Source: Symsagittifera roscoffensis
Lineage: Eukaryota > Xenacoelomorpha > Acoela > Convolutidae
Assembly (NCBI RefSeq): GCF_963678635.1
Contig: NC_087068.1
Span: 7,435,027 to 7,499,026 of the forward strand
Direction of reading: 5' to 3'
Length of the DNA: 64,000 bases
Below are positions 12,601 to 22,350 of this stretch, one piece after another; the first letter of the stretch is position 1; every line of letters begins with the position of its first letter. Position numbers and translations under genes: made by a program. The notes under the pieces were generated by a model that ran no database searches, had not been told where the DNA came from, and was given only the letters and a program-made list of their open reading frames with translations.

Positions 12601-15600
12601 AAATCTCTGTATTCTATTTTCAACTCCTTTTTCGGTCAGTGTAGTAATAATCGAAAACAATCAAACTATTAACCCTTAACCTCCGAAACACCTAATTACA
12701 CTGCACTGAATAGAAACAACCTTTCTTTATAAGTATGGCACAATTATTTCTATACGTACTGTTTGTATATGGAGATGTATTTCTCCCTGGGGTAGACTGC
12801 ACAGCCGCTGCAGCCCTCGGTGAGTCCCTGCAGCATGGGTTTGAGACTCCTCCTCAGAAGGGGCTCCTCCCAACACAGAGTGCGGAACAGATTCCGGTTG
12901 TGCATTGCCCACGTCATCTTGAACAGCGACAGGTGCTCCTGTTCCTACAAAAGCGAAACAGAAGTTATGGTTATTATAAAATCAATCAATATTGATCCAA
13001 ATTTTATTATGAAATCTTTCAAATTTCAAGTACTATACAAAATATTTATTGTAAAATTAGTCATTAAAATTATAAATATTGTTCTATATATAATGCTGGG
13101 TACATTTATTCTTGATTTTAAATTTATAAATCCACGATCCAAACGAGTTTGTTTAAACTTGAATAATTGAAACGGTCAGGAGTTTTCCATGCTTGCATGA
13201 TCTGTTTTTCGATTTATCAATCAAATTTATTAAGGCCATGGCTGGAAAAATATATATACTAAGCACCTACTTGTAAATTGATCCTTCATATCAGGGGCGG
13301 ATCTAGGATTTTCTCGAAAGGTGGGGGGCGGATTTTCAAAAAATGTCGACAATTTTGTCGACCTTTTTTTTAGGTCGACCGAATTGATTCCCCGAGCTCT
13401 CCCAACCAAAGCACAAACAATACCTTCTTTTTGTCAAATTTTCAGCGCCGCAGGCAAAATTTTGAAAAACAGGCCAAAATTTTTTTGAAAAACAGGCGTT
13501 TTTTGGCGCGCGCTCGCCCCTCGCCAAAGGGGGGGCCTTTAGAAAATTTGAGGATCCGTCACCAAACATGGATATCTCAAAATAGTACAAAAGGGGGGAC
13601 CCTTTGGGTCGGCAGGGGGTCGAATCCCTGAGGGGAGTGTCCCCCCCCCCCCAAATCCACCCCTGCTTCATATTAACAATGACCGTGGGAGTTCTTTAAA
13701 TTTCTTTTGGACTGGCATGTGGGAGTTCTTTCGTTCGAACTCACCAAGTGTGCGATGATCTCCGATATACTGCTAGCACTCTGTCCAACGGAGGTAAACT
13801 CGTTCAACATACTCTCCACAAAATCCACACACCACGAGGGGGTCCAACTCCTTCCACTTCCAGACCCCCCACTATTATTACTACTGCCCCCACCAGAAGT
13901 GTTGTGAGAGGGGAATGGGTGAGTTGTCAGTCGATGCAGGAGTCTGGCCTTGACTTCGACCACGTATTCGATAGCTTGTGCCTCCAGACGTCGGAACAAT
14001 AGGTGGGCATCACTGCTACTCAATCTAAGCAGCACAGCTCTTTAGGCATTTTATACAAGGCCATTTAAGCTATCAACATGAATTACATGTTTTAAAGAAA
14101 CTTTCCACCTAACATTTCAAAGCAATCAGTTGGAACAATACAAACACAGGAAAACAATGCAAGGGGAAAATGCTTTCGGTTAACCATTGATAAGTAACAT
14201 ATCACAGCACCAAGAAAAATCATATATTAAAATGACTTATTTCACAGCAGTTTTACGATTAAGAAGCAATTCGCAAGATTTTGGATGCGCGAATTTGGAT
14301 GCGCAGCGTTGTTCAAAAAACGTTAATAAAAACAACTCACTTGGTGGCCATTTCGCGCAATCTGAATTGATGCTGGTGTGGAGGCGGTGGCTTGCTGATA
14401 CCTTCCAACTGAGACTGAGAGTATATAGACTGCGACCTGTATATACTTCTCACACTATCCCTCAATTCCACCCAACTTCGGTCCAACTCTTCCGCTCTCA
14501 TTTTACTCACGTTTTCCAACTGTCTCAGTCTCTCGCATGAATTGCAGTTACATGCTTTCTCATTCTCCACTCCTCCGATCGGGTAGAGATCAGCATCATT
14601 GTCATTTTCACACACACTACCAGTGTCGTCGTCTTCAAGCCCGTACAACCCAGCTGAAATAACACTGATGGAAGCGATAAGATATTGGCTGTTTCCAATT
14701 TTTATTAGTAATTCATTCGAGATAAAAATCAATCAAACGATTTTCAAATATCTACCAAGATTCCCTTTCTTTCATGATTTAAAAAAACTCATAGCACAGG
14801 GAGGACACTTCTAAACACTTTCCATGATAATTTTCGTTGTTCAAATATTTGAACGAGTTTTTTTTTTATTTGCCCCCGGTTCTGCTCAGTGCAGGACCAA
14901 CTGTGGGGTTGGGAGATGTCAACCATTTCGCCGCAGCCGGTCCCACCTTGAGGAGGCGGATGACACTGGGACCCCTCCAACTGTGACCGAAGCGGGATTC
15001 GAACGAATGACAAGTATTTAGTGAATACTGACCATCAATTGAATGGTAGTTATGTGGCGGCAACGAAAGAGGTTCGTCATCCTCATCCTCGTTGTGTTCG
15101 CTACTCTGCACACTACAAAGAGACATCGAGAGATCCAAGAGATCCCTAGGGTGTCCCGTATGCCGCAACACACTCCCAAGTCCCATTATGCCCCCTCCTA
15201 GTCCCCCTTCGTCCCTTTCCCCACTTGGTCCGATGCCCTCCTCCTCGCAAGTTTCCCCTCTACACTCGGGGCAGATCCAACAAGGCTGAAACAGCGAGAC
15301 ATGCAATCAATTTACTAACCGCTTTAACTAACAATCAGTTTACAAATTGCTTGTTTCCTCGTTGAAAACTAGCAAATTATGCCATTTAATCTGCGTGTAT
15401 ATTTTCGAATGGTCGATGTTTGCTCTCCTTCGATCAATGTGCAAAAATCATGGTGTCCTCGGATCACCAACCTCTTGATCCAAAGAACTTCAGTTACTTT
15501 TAGTACCTCGCTTAGTAGAAAATGCTAGAAAAAAAATTGTACATTTTTATGGACCGCACCGTATTGAGCAGAATTGTAGTTCCCTTGTCTTTTTCGTCAC

Positions 15601-15754
15601 TATTCTGTCCCGATGAAATACCAGATGAAGAGGTTGCTCTCTTTTTGTCACATAGCAGACAGGTTTGAGGACTGATCCAGCGACACAGTGACGATACTGC
15701 CGGATCTATCGAGCTGTCCAGATCACCGCCACTTGTTTCTTCGGCACATAGCAT
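209..15754 (-). CDS. FAM193-like protein gene, 15 spliced exons, 3' end outside window
   Basis: Fifteen minus-strand exons (listed separately) were built by matching open frames to acceptor and donor signals. Every junction preserves reading phase, giving about 3,787 coding bases (about 1,262 residues) with no stop. The start is the ATG at 15754, which has an in-frame TGA upstream. The product has CLLC, CWICPEC, CNCNSC and CECPVC cysteine motifs, a Trp-rich helical middle, Pro, Ser and acidic runs, and a Lys/Glu-rich coiled-coil end. That layout and length recall the FAM193A/B family, which is poorly characterised; this is an inference from motif style, not from alignment. A C-terminal exon probably lies beyond base 1. 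The exon structure is well supported; the family name is a moderate guess. Confidence 0.6.
893..1029 (-). CDS. FAM193-like gene, exon 14
   Basis: Acceptor ATTTTGCAG, donor GTAACT, 137 bases. It encodes a Lys/Asp/Glu-rich stretch then a helix (LQRDQEALRKSLKEYLEQM) of coiled-coil type. Confidence 0.7.
1255..1426 (-). CDS. FAM193-like gene, exon 13
   Basis: Acceptor TTGCTTGTAG, donor GTCAAT, 172 bases. It begins RKKLDSSIADINNILQSL, a short helix, then a polar tail. Too short and displaced to show as a long ORF; found by splice signals and phase. Confidence 0.65.
1548..1727 (-). repeat. tRNA-derived SINE, family B, copy 1
   Basis: Minus-strand head resembles a type II tRNA: D-arm GTGGCCGAGAGGC, an anticodon-like hairpin with loop CTCCAAA, and a B-box GGTTCGAATCC. 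The tail ends in CAGCTTCGCCTCTG. The same head and tail recur at 2004-2189 and 43455-43632. Confidence 0.65.
2004..2189 (-). repeat. tRNA-derived SINE, family B, copy 2
   Basis: Same structure as copy 1. The D-arm GTGGCTGAGTGGTTAG and loop CTCAAAT hint at a tRNA-Leu(CAA) ancestor. Together with its flank it forms a diverged tandem duplication of about 455 bp with copy 1; both are followed by GCAGCTACATATGCT. Confidence 0.65.
2459..2745. repeat. Diverged tandem pair of about 170 bp
   Basis: Two blocks (about 2459-2600 and 2627-2745) share the starts CATCAGCTGCGTTAA and CATCAACTGCGTTAA and a similar end. They lie in the large intron before exon 12. No coding sense. Confidence 0.4.
2992..3291 (-). 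CDS. FAM193-like gene, exon 12
   Basis: Acceptor TTTTCCAG, donor GTAAGG, 300 bases, phase 0 at both ends. It starts with a Pro-rich, hydrophobic stretch, then an acidic part and a Lys/Asp-rich part. Confidence 0.75.
3647..3983 (-). CDS. FAM193-like gene, exon 11
   Basis: Acceptor GGGTTGTAG, donor GTAAGT, 337 bases. It contains the CECPVC cysteine cluster, a run of about ten Ser, and an acidic Asp/Met stretch ending NPFLLEPETEVD. Confidence 0.75.
4257..4432 (-). CDS. FAM193-like gene, exon 10
   Basis: Acceptor TTTGTGCAG, donor GTAACC, 176 bases. It codes for a helix (MEERVATIKEIMSDLQEA) followed by a run of Glu and Met. Confidence 0.7.
4499..4640 (-). repeat. tRNA-derived SINE, family A, partial
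   Basis: The minus strand contains GATGTCATCCGCCTCGTCAAGG and GGCGAAATGGATGACA. Both are shared with the copy at 14858-15018 and, in part, with the SINE-like segment in the satellite monomers. The head is truncated. It lies in the intron between exons 9 and 10. Confidence 0.6.
4899..5132 (-). CDS. FAM193-like gene, exon 9
   Basis: Acceptor TTTATAG, donor GTGAAA, 234 bases. It encodes a Gly-rich start, then a strongly charged Arg/Glu/Lys helix of coiled-coil type. It is separated from exon 8 by a 6-kb intron full of transposon debris, so an undetected extra exon cannot be excluded. Confidence 0.65.
7954..8370 (+). mobile_element. Non-autonomous hAT-like element, 417 bp, nested in the LINE
   Basis: Terminal inverted repeats CAGGGTTGGCA / TGCCAACCCTG are flanked by a perfect 8-bp duplication ATTTGGGT (7946-7953 and 8371-8378). 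Eight-base duplications and CAGGG ends are the hAT signature. The element interrupts the reverse-transcriptase part of the dead LINE, so it inserted later. Inside is a 49-codon open frame (8117-8266) that may be a transposase remnant. Confidence 0.85.
8117..8266 (+). pseudogene. Possible hAT transposase remnant
   Basis: A 49-residue open frame inside the 417-bp hAT element. It starts MKKIFKPIAVSLDKLQSEKS and ends FKKLNSC. A KPI..SLDKLQ helix is reminiscent of the region preceding the hAT RNase H fold. Too short to be functional; the assignment rests on context and general resemblance. Confidence 0.4.
11181..11262 (-). CDS. FAM193-like gene, exon 8 (GC donor)
   Basis: Acceptor TTTTTCAG. The phase that fits exon 9 requires ending at GAG followed by GCAAGT, a textbook GC-AG donor; the GT donor four bases on would throw exon 9 out of frame. 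It is 82 bases and acidic/basic mixed. Confidence 0.55.
11460..11986 (-). CDS. FAM193-like gene, exon 7
   Basis: Acceptor GTGTTTTAG, donor GTGAGG, 527 bases, the longest exon. It starts with a helix (SNSKAFMSLYTSILAEEADHH), then a poly-Pro run, then a polar Ser/Asp-rich low-complexity tail. Confidence 0.75.
12179..12347 (-). CDS. FAM193-like gene, exon 6
   Basis: Acceptor GGTTCTAG, donor GTGCAT, 169 bases. It encodes a continuous predicted helix with two Trp residues, ending KFLWHQQ. Phase joins exons 5 and 7. Confidence 0.75.
12760..12944 (-). CDS. FAM193-like gene, exon 5
   Basis: Acceptor TTTTGTAG, donor GTACGT, 185 bases. It codes for an aromatic, conserved-looking helical region (SLFKMTWAMHNRNLF, then EKYISIYKQ). 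The GTACGT donor was preferred because it alone gives the right phase into exon 6. Confidence 0.75.
13292..13665. mobile_element. hAT-type MITE, 374 bp
   Basis: Ends CAGGGGCGGAT and ATCCACCCCTG are inverted repeats (one mismatch), flanked by a perfect 8-bp duplication CTTCATAT (13284-13291 and 13666-13673). There is no transposase. It lies in the intron between exons 4 and 5. Confidence 0.85.
13745..14039 (-). CDS. FAM193-like gene, exon 4
   Basis: The acceptor at CCTAAAG was chosen over a nearby AG because only it restores phase with exon 3. The donor is GTGAGT. The exon is 295 bases: an amphipathic helical start, a Ser/Gly-rich linker, then a helix ending IIAHL. Confidence 0.7.
14341..14653 (-). 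CDS. FAM193-like gene, exon 3
   Basis: Acceptor TTATTTCAG, donor GTGAGT, 313 bases. It codes for an acidic stretch, then a CNCNSC cysteine cluster, then a predicted helix ending in a Tyr/Ser/Gln-rich segment. Confidence 0.75.
14858..15018 (-). repeat. tRNA-derived SINE, family A, near full length
   Basis: On the minus strand: B-box CGTTCGAATCCCGC, then GGTCCCAGTGTCATCCGCC, then GGCTGCGGCGAAATGG, then CCTGCACTGAGCAGAACC, ending in an A-rich tail (T run at 14858-14867). It sits about 15 bases inside the intron from the exon 2 donor. Confidence 0.7.
15033..15285 (-). CDS. FAM193-like gene, exon 2
   Basis: Acceptor CTGTTTCAG, donor GTCAGT, 253 bases. It begins in frame with PCWICPEC, a treble-clef-like CxxC pair, followed by Gly-rich and then acidic Ser-rich sequence. 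Its phase joins exactly to exons 1 and 3. Confidence 0.75.
15560..15754 (-). CDS. FAM193-like gene, exon 1 (start exon)
   Basis: Opens at ATG (MLCAEE), with an in-frame TGA just upstream, and ends at a GTGCGG donor. It is 195 bases, phase 0. It carries the first cysteine pair (CLLC, about residue 35) in an otherwise Ser/Asp-rich stretch. An untranslated upstream exon is possible. Confidence 0.6.
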
Positions 15755-16640
15755 TGTTCCAGGCTTCTTTATTGCTGGTTGTCAAAAGAATCGCTGTGTT
15801 TTCTTAATCTTCGTGTCGAACGAATACGAAATCAATATAACGTACAACAATGTCGCGAGATTCTGACTTCAAATTCTGATGCTGATGTCAGTTAATTACA
15901 GTTTTCAACTGCTGTAATGGTCCTGATGTATATTCGGTGCTTCTCAATGAATGTGTAGTAGTATGTACAGAGTAATATTATAATCTGCAATGTAGTTTTT
16001 TTTTCTGCTGGCCTTTGACTTGACAAATCAAAAGCGTAATCTGAAAACAGATCTTATTTTAGAGAAAATCATTACACGTCACTTTTTTCGCATCGAACTC
16101 AATTGGTATAGACATCATAATTATAGTAATACAAACTTAAAAGAGCTAAAACAAAGTTGATGAAAATTAACAAAGGAAACTAAAAACGTTAGCTTAAAAT
16201 GTCCTCTGCTTAGTTTAATTTGTAACACATTTTTTTTCAGGAAAACTTTTTTGCTTAAAAGTCTGCAAGACAAAGAGAACAATTCAATTTTAAGGAACAC
16301 GCAGATCATTAATTGATAGTACGGTTTTCGTTGTAAAGAAAAATGTAGAAGAACGGAAAAAATTGATGTTGTAAATTAAGACACACTTTCAATCGGCTCT
16401 TCTCAAAAATTGAACCTGAAAACAAAAAATATTCACACTAATTTGCCTAAACACAGGCTAATTTGAAACTTTTAGGGATCCTAATCAAGCTCAAAAAGTC
16501 TTTGATATCATATCCCACATCGTTTTTTTTTTCAGGTGGTCTAAATCTACCAAAAGAATCATCCTTTCAATCAAATCGTGACGTCATAGGAACAATCCAA
16601 TTATTTCAGAGGCTATGAATTGATCGATGTTGTTGCTGTT
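15755..16640. other. Upstream region of the FAM193-like gene
   Basis: No coding sequence recognised. This should contain the promoter and 5' untranslated region of the minus-strand gene, but I see no clear TATA or other signal. Confidence 0.3.
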
Positions 16641-17216
16641 GCCTTGTAGATGGGCAGCGCTTTTGTCTGGAGGGTTTCGAACGTTTACAAAAGTAGGATG
16701 GGCTACGCCTGGTATTATTTGCTCCATTGTTCAGTATTTCTGCGCACAGAAGGCTGCTGTCTTAGTTATGTTTATATTCAGTTTCAGGGAAAAGTTGTTT
16801 GTTGTGTCGTTTCGTTTAGGTCTCACAATGCGGCACCCGTCAAGTACCCCTTGGTAGAAGGGGACACGATTCCAGTAACTGGGACGTCTCATGATTCTGA
16901 TTTCGATACCATTTTCGGTGAAACACCAAGCCGTCAAACGGGAAAGTAAAGCGCTTCAATGGGGACGATGTCTATTATTGTCTATACCATATTGGAGGAA
17001 CACCAGTCATGAACTTTTTTGGTTTCATGAAGCTTAGAGTCAATATTGCGTAGTTACTGGTCGTCAAGAGCGAGCTCGACTGGATCTATGGGTAATTCAT
17101 TTGTCTTTTTTCGAATATCGTTCTTCCGTGAGAATTACTTAAGTTGAAGCTGGCGGCGTAGTTAAGTGACGAGGGTAGCTGATGTGATTGGCTACGGGGA
17201 GCATGTTGCATTCAGA
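16640..17216 (-). repeat. Diverged, internally deleted copy of the 857-bp LINE-derived unit
   Basis: Blocks match the downstream array in the same order, for example GTCTCACAATG against CTCACAAAGTGG, AGCTCGACTGGAT, and CATTCAGAGCGTAAGCGG, but with deletions and many differences. It is an older copy at the edge of the array. Confidence 0.55.
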
Positions 17217-17220
17217 GCGT

Positions 17221-18077
17221 AAGCGGTAGATTTTTAGTTATTTTGATGCATCTTGTTGCAGTGCAGAGTGCGGAATTTTGTGATGGTTGGAGTCTTTCAA
17301 TTGAAGTAGCGCTGGCTGCATGTGACCACGCTGGGGTAGCTGCGTTCTTAGTTATGGTTATAATCAGTTTACAGGGACAGATTGTTTGTCATGTTGTCTG
17401 GTTTAATCTCACAAAGTGGTTCCTGTAGTGGTTCGTGTAAAACCAGGTTGCGGCCTTCTCGCTTAGGGGAGATGAACTCGAAATTTTGTTTCTTAACTTT
17501 TTCGCTTTGATTTCATGGAGCTAAGAGCCAGTGTTGAGTAGTAACGGGCGATCAACATCGCGCTCGACTGGATTGGACCAGAAACAGTGTGGTGGGGTTT
17601 CCGGGACATCTGAAGACGTGGTTAGTGTCCGGATCGTATTGAAGCACATGGGACACTGATTGAGGATGATTGGATAGTCTATTGAGGTAAGATTAGAGGT
17701 TGAGTAAAGGTGAGTAAAGTGGAGTATCCCCTGAGTAATTGGGCGATGCAGGAACGCGCCTTTCGGTTGAGTGATTTAGGTTTACGAGATAGTGGGGTGT
17801 TCAGCCAGTATTTTGGTAAAGGGAACTTTTAAAATTGCTGCAAACTGCCTGTGGGTGTAATATTTTAAGGATTTGTGTTTTGGTTCTCTTGTTTTGATTG
17901 GAGTCTACCAAGTCAAATAATGGGGTCAACTAAAGGTGCTGAGTTGTGACTTTTAAAGGAGTTTTTTTCTTTTTCGTCCGTTCTTCCACGAGCATTAGTT
18001 AAGCGGAAGCTGGCGTAATATAGTAAGAAGGGTAGCTAATGTGCTTGTCTATGGTGAACATGTGGCAGTCAAAGCGT
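17221..18077 (-). repeat. 857-bp unit 1
   Basis: First full unit. Near 17530 it carries a small variant (GTAACGGGCG where units 2 and 3 have GTTACTGCCG). Confidence 0.8.
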
Positions 18078-18934
18078 AAGCGGTAGATTTTTAGTTATTT
18101 TGATGCATCTTGTTGCAGTGCAGAGTGCGGAATTTTGTGATGGTTGGAGTCTTTCAATTGAAGTAGCGCTGGCTGCATGTGACCACGCTGGGGTAGCTGC
18201 GTTCTTAGTTATGGTTATAATCAGTTTACAGGGACAGATTGTTTGTCATGTTGTCTGGTTTAATCTCACAAAGTGGTTCCTGTAGTGGTTCGTGTAAAAC
18301 CAGGTTGCGGCCTTCTCGCTTAGGGGAGATGAACTCGAAATTTTGTTTCTTAACTTTTTCGCTTTGATTTCATGGAGCTAAGAGCCAGTGTTGAGTAGTT
18401 ACTGCCGATCAACATCGCGCTCGACTGGATTGGACCAGAAACAGTGTGGTGGGGTTTCCGGGACATCTGAAGACGTGGTTAGTGTCCGGATCGTATTGAA
18501 GCACATGGGACACTGATTGAGGATGATTGGATAGTCTATTGAGGTAAGATTAGAGGTTGAGTAAAGGTGAGTAAAGTGGAGTATCCCCTGAGTAATTGGG
18601 CGATGCAGGAACGCGCCTTTCGGTTGAGTGATTTAGGTTTACGAGATAGTGGGGTGTTCAGCCAGTATTTTGGTAAAGGGAACTTTTAAAATTGCTGCAA
18701 ACTGCCTGTGGGTGTAATATTTTAAGGATTTGTGTTTTGGTTCTCTTGTTTTGATTGGAGTCTACCAAGTCAAATAATGGGGTCAACTAAAGGTGCTGAG
18801 TTGTGACTTTTAAAGGAGTTTTTTTCTTTTTCGTCCGTTCTTCCACGAGCATTAGTTAAGCGGAAGCTGGCGTAATATAGTAAGAAGGGTAGCTAATGTG
18901 CTTGTCTATGGTGAACATGTGGCAGTCAAAGCGT
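18078..18934 (-). repeat. 857-bp unit 2
   Basis: Second full unit; I found no difference from unit 3 by eye. Confidence 0.8.
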
Positions 18935-19791
18935 AAGCGGTAGATTTTTAGTTATTTTGATGCATCTTGTTGCAGTGCAGAGTGCGGAATTTTGTGATGG
19001 TTGGAGTCTTTCAATTGAAGTAGCGCTGGCTGCATGTGACCACGCTGGGGTAGCTGCGTTCTTAGTTATGGTTATAATCAGTTTACAGGGACAGATTGTT
19101 TGTCATGTTGTCTGGTTTAATCTCACAAAGTGGTTCCTGTAGTGGTTCGTGTAAAACCAGGTTGCGGCCTTCTCGCTTAGGGGAGATGAACTCGAAATTT
19201 TGTTTCTTAACTTTTTCGCTTTGATTTCATGGAGCTAAGAGCCAGTGTTGAGTAGTTACTGCCGATCAACATCGCGCTCGACTGGATTGGACCAGAAACA
19301 GTGTGGTGGGGTTTCCGGGACATCTGAAGACGTGGTTAGTGTCCGGATCGTATTGAAGCACATGGGACACTGATTGAGGATGATTGGATAGTCTATTGAG
19401 GTAAGATTAGAGGTTGAGTAAAGGTGAGTAAAGTGGAGTATCCCCTGAGTAATTGGGCGATGCAGGAACGCGCCTTTCGGTTGAGTGATTTAGGTTTACG
19501 AGATAGTGGGGTGTTCAGCCAGTATTTTGGTAAAGGGAACTTTTAAAATTGCTGCAAACTGCCTGTGGGTGTAATATTTTAAGGATTTGTGTTTTGGTTC
19601 TCTTGTTTTGATTGGAGTCTACCAAGTCAAATAATGGGGTCAACTAAAGGTGCTGAGTTGTGACTTTTAAAGGAGTTTTTTTCTTTTTCGTCCGTTCTTC
19701 CACGAGCATTAGTTAAGCGGAAGCTGGCGTAATATAGTAAGAAGGGTAGCTAATGTGCTTGTCTATGGTGAACATGTGGCAGTCAAAGCGT
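18935..19791 (-). repeat. 857-bp unit 3
   Basis: Third full unit; a partial fourth copy follows to about 19845 before the sequence diverges. Confidence 0.8.
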
Positions 19792-20229
19792 AAGCGGTAG
19801 ATTTTTAGTTATTTTGATGCATCTTGTTGCAGTGCAGAGTGCGGAATTTTGTGATGATTTGAGTCCTTGACATGAAGTAGTGCTGGCTGCTGGTGACCAC
19901 GCTGTGGTAGCGCATTCTCAGACAGGTCTATCAAAGGGCTAAGGAGAAATTCTTAACTTTGTTGAGTCTTTGCGGTTGAGCTCAAGAGACAAGAAAGTGT
20001 CTTGTTTTTAACTGGATTTGGTAGTCTTTTGAGTTTGGTAAGCGGGTCACTCAGTAGTTGGAAGGAAAGCTTTTTCATTAGGTTATTGAAGAACTCTAAA
20101 TAAAAGGAGAGTGAAAATCACAGATTTTGATGTTAGTGCTTTGGCTGTAGGCGTTTGCGTCAACACAGGATAAGATGGATGTTTTTGGGTGGAGTAGGGG
20201 AGTCGCTCAAAGATAATATATGATGGACG

Positions 20230-20460
20230 TTCAGAGATAACTAATTCTGTGAAAACCCGGCTGCGGCCTTCTCGCTTTGTGGAGATGATCTAAAATTGTT
20301 TTGGCATTTCTACCGCTCAAGTAGTAACTTTACTAGCGGCTTAGAGGATCTAGCAGCGAGGAGTTGGTCAGTTTCTCTAGTAGGGTATGGTGTATTATAG
20401 AGTTGAATGCTTTCGACAAATTAGACCCACCAGAACTGTTGTTTGGTGGTCTTCTTTTTG
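20230..20460 (-). pseudogene. LINE reverse-transcriptase fragment
   Basis: On the minus strand a degenerate frame reads LSKAFNSIIHHTLLEKLTNS, then a LSYYLSGR-like block. These are the motif A region and following segment of a LINE reverse transcriptase. Stops are present. It is probably a remnant of the same element that gave the 857-bp units, since the order along the minus strand (motif A, then C-terminal part) is correct. Confidence 0.65.
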
Positions 20461-20619
20461 GTTAAATCCGTGGGATATTGAAGAGTCGAGGGAGGTTATG
20501 ACACTATTGGTGGAATGCAGAGAGCGGAAGCCTATTGTTGATGTTGGGTTTTCAAGTGTTTATTTAGTAGGGTGCTTCAAAAATTTTGATTTTGAGACTA
20601 ATAGAGATGGGGGGGGGGG

Positions 20620-22131
20620 GGGTAAGATTAGAGAAGCTAAAATGGTCGAAAATCTGAAAATAATCCACAAAAAAAACAGATCCAAACAGATTTTCCTAAA
20701 TTTGTTGCCTCAAGCATGGGAGTTACAACTGAACCAAATCCACAAAACACTTCTTGAATTTATAAAGGAAACAACTTCAAAATTTTCAAGCAAAAACTAG
20801 AAAAACAAAAATAGCACAGAAAAATGGGCAAACTACTTGCCCAAAACCGAAATACACTACAATCATTTTCAATTTAAGAAAAAAACGTTTAGTCAACTTA
20901 AGTACTGCGGCAACTAAGCTGACACAAAAGCAGACAAACAGAAGTACAAACATATTTTAACGCGCGGGCAATTTTCCGTTTAAAAAAAAACAGTTCCTGG
21001 CCGGATTCGAACAATTGACCTTTTTCTATATAGGCAGGTGAGTCAGCTCTTCGCCACTTGCGCGAATTAAAGTCTGACTTCAATTTGATATGAGCCAAAG
21101 GTAAAATGACGTAAACGATTCTGTTTAACTACTTTTTACCCCGAAAAAAGTCCCAAATACCACTTTGATAACGCTTGCTAATCACAAGCGTAGCAAAGCA
21201 ATACGGAAAATTCTCAAATGATCACAAGAAAACCAAAAAAAAATCATTTTTGAGTTTCATAGGAAAATTATATCAATTGAAGCTTCTTTTATTTCGAAAT
21301 ATTCCATGATTGACATTTCTTGATCAAACTGACCCTTATTTGCAAAACCTGGATCAATAGATTATTTTAAACTGATCCGGAGGGAAATCGCTAACTAAAC
21401 CCAATTCTAAAAGTGAAAGTCAAAAACGTTTTTAGGCCATGTGCAATTTTAGGCCAAGTGCAGATGCCCTTCAATTTACCATGTGCGTAAAGCTTTTTCG
21501 TCAAAACCTGCCAATTATCTTAGTACTATGAGAAAGGACGATAAATTATTGAAAGCTTCAATTACATAGAGGGAAGCTATTAGAGTGCCAACGGAATCAT
21601 ATTATAACCCTTCAGCTATGAGTCAGATACCAAAACAAATCTCTCAATTTTGAGAAAAGAAGTTTCGAGAATTAGACTTGATTGTCCGTCTGGGTTGTAC
21701 CGCCCTCTTGCCCATTACTACTTCTCGTGACTGGTGGCTCAACTTTTGGTCGAATAAATCACAACTCCTGCGATTCAATAACCATGCACCTAACAACAGT
21801 TTCGGTAACATTAGTTCGATAAAAGATCGATTACTGCTCACTGCGTTATAAACTGATGTCGAGTAAGAAAAACGTGATCGACTGTCATTTTTCAAGAGTT
21901 GTGACTATTGGCTCAGTAGACTGTCTAATCAGTTACGTACCTCATATTGTTCCCACCTTTGAAAGTGGAGAGAAATGTACTCTTCGGATGTCTCATTTTT
22001 TATTTTTCCATGAAAAATTGGGTACCACAAAGCCTAGCCATCAGACAGTTGGATGGGTCAATGAACGCAAAAAAATACTGACTAGCCGCTTTTATTATCT
22101 AAAAATCAGTTTTCGAGTTTGAAAGAAAACA
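20620..22131. other. Intergenic stretch with one tRNA-like SINE head
   Basis: It holds a G-run at about 20608-20621 and AT-rich sequence with no convincing gene. At 20990-21066 the minus strand shows a tRNA-like segment: GTGGCGAAGAGCTGA and the B-box TTGTTCGAATCCGGCC. Confidence 0.4.
20990..21066 (-). repeat. tRNA-like SINE head
   Basis: A-box-like GTGGCGAAGAGC and B-box GTTCGAATCC on the minus strand, but no clean cloverleaf, so a SINE or tRNA pseudogene rather than a working tRNA. Confidence 0.4.
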
Positions 22132-22350
22132 TTATGCCTTTAAAGCTCTTCGTATTTCAAAAACAATTTATGTTTCAGTTTTTTGATGAAATTAGCTCAA
22201 TTTGAGACAACTGGATCATTAGGATACTTGGTCATTCTGCTAAGTAATAAAATAAATCAAAATCCACGTCCAAAACTAGAAGTGAATCATAATTTTGGTG
22301 ACCTAACACTTTTGCTGTTCGATAGTGGAGTTTGCTATCCATTCAACAAA

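Larger units (their letters stand above)
17217..19845 (-). repeat. Tandem array of 857-bp units made from a LINE 3' coding end
   Basis: The marker AAGCGGTAGATTTTTAG occurs at 17221, 18078, 18935 and 19792, exactly 857 bases apart. The units are nearly identical; unit 1 differs at about 17530. Read on the minus strand they encode reverse-transcriptase C-terminal sequence: ATPAWSHAASATSIERLQ, close to the LDYAAPAWSHASSNTSIN block of the LINE at 37-40 kb. A SLNRKARSCIAQLLRGYS block, as found near the end of such ORFs, follows. Stops interrupt the frame. So a retrotransposon fragment, not an unrelated satellite, was amplified. Confidence 0.8.

Noticed and set aside
20387-20800. 137-codon plus-strand ORF
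   Set aside because: It lies antisense to a recognisable reverse-transcriptase fragment and has no features of its own.
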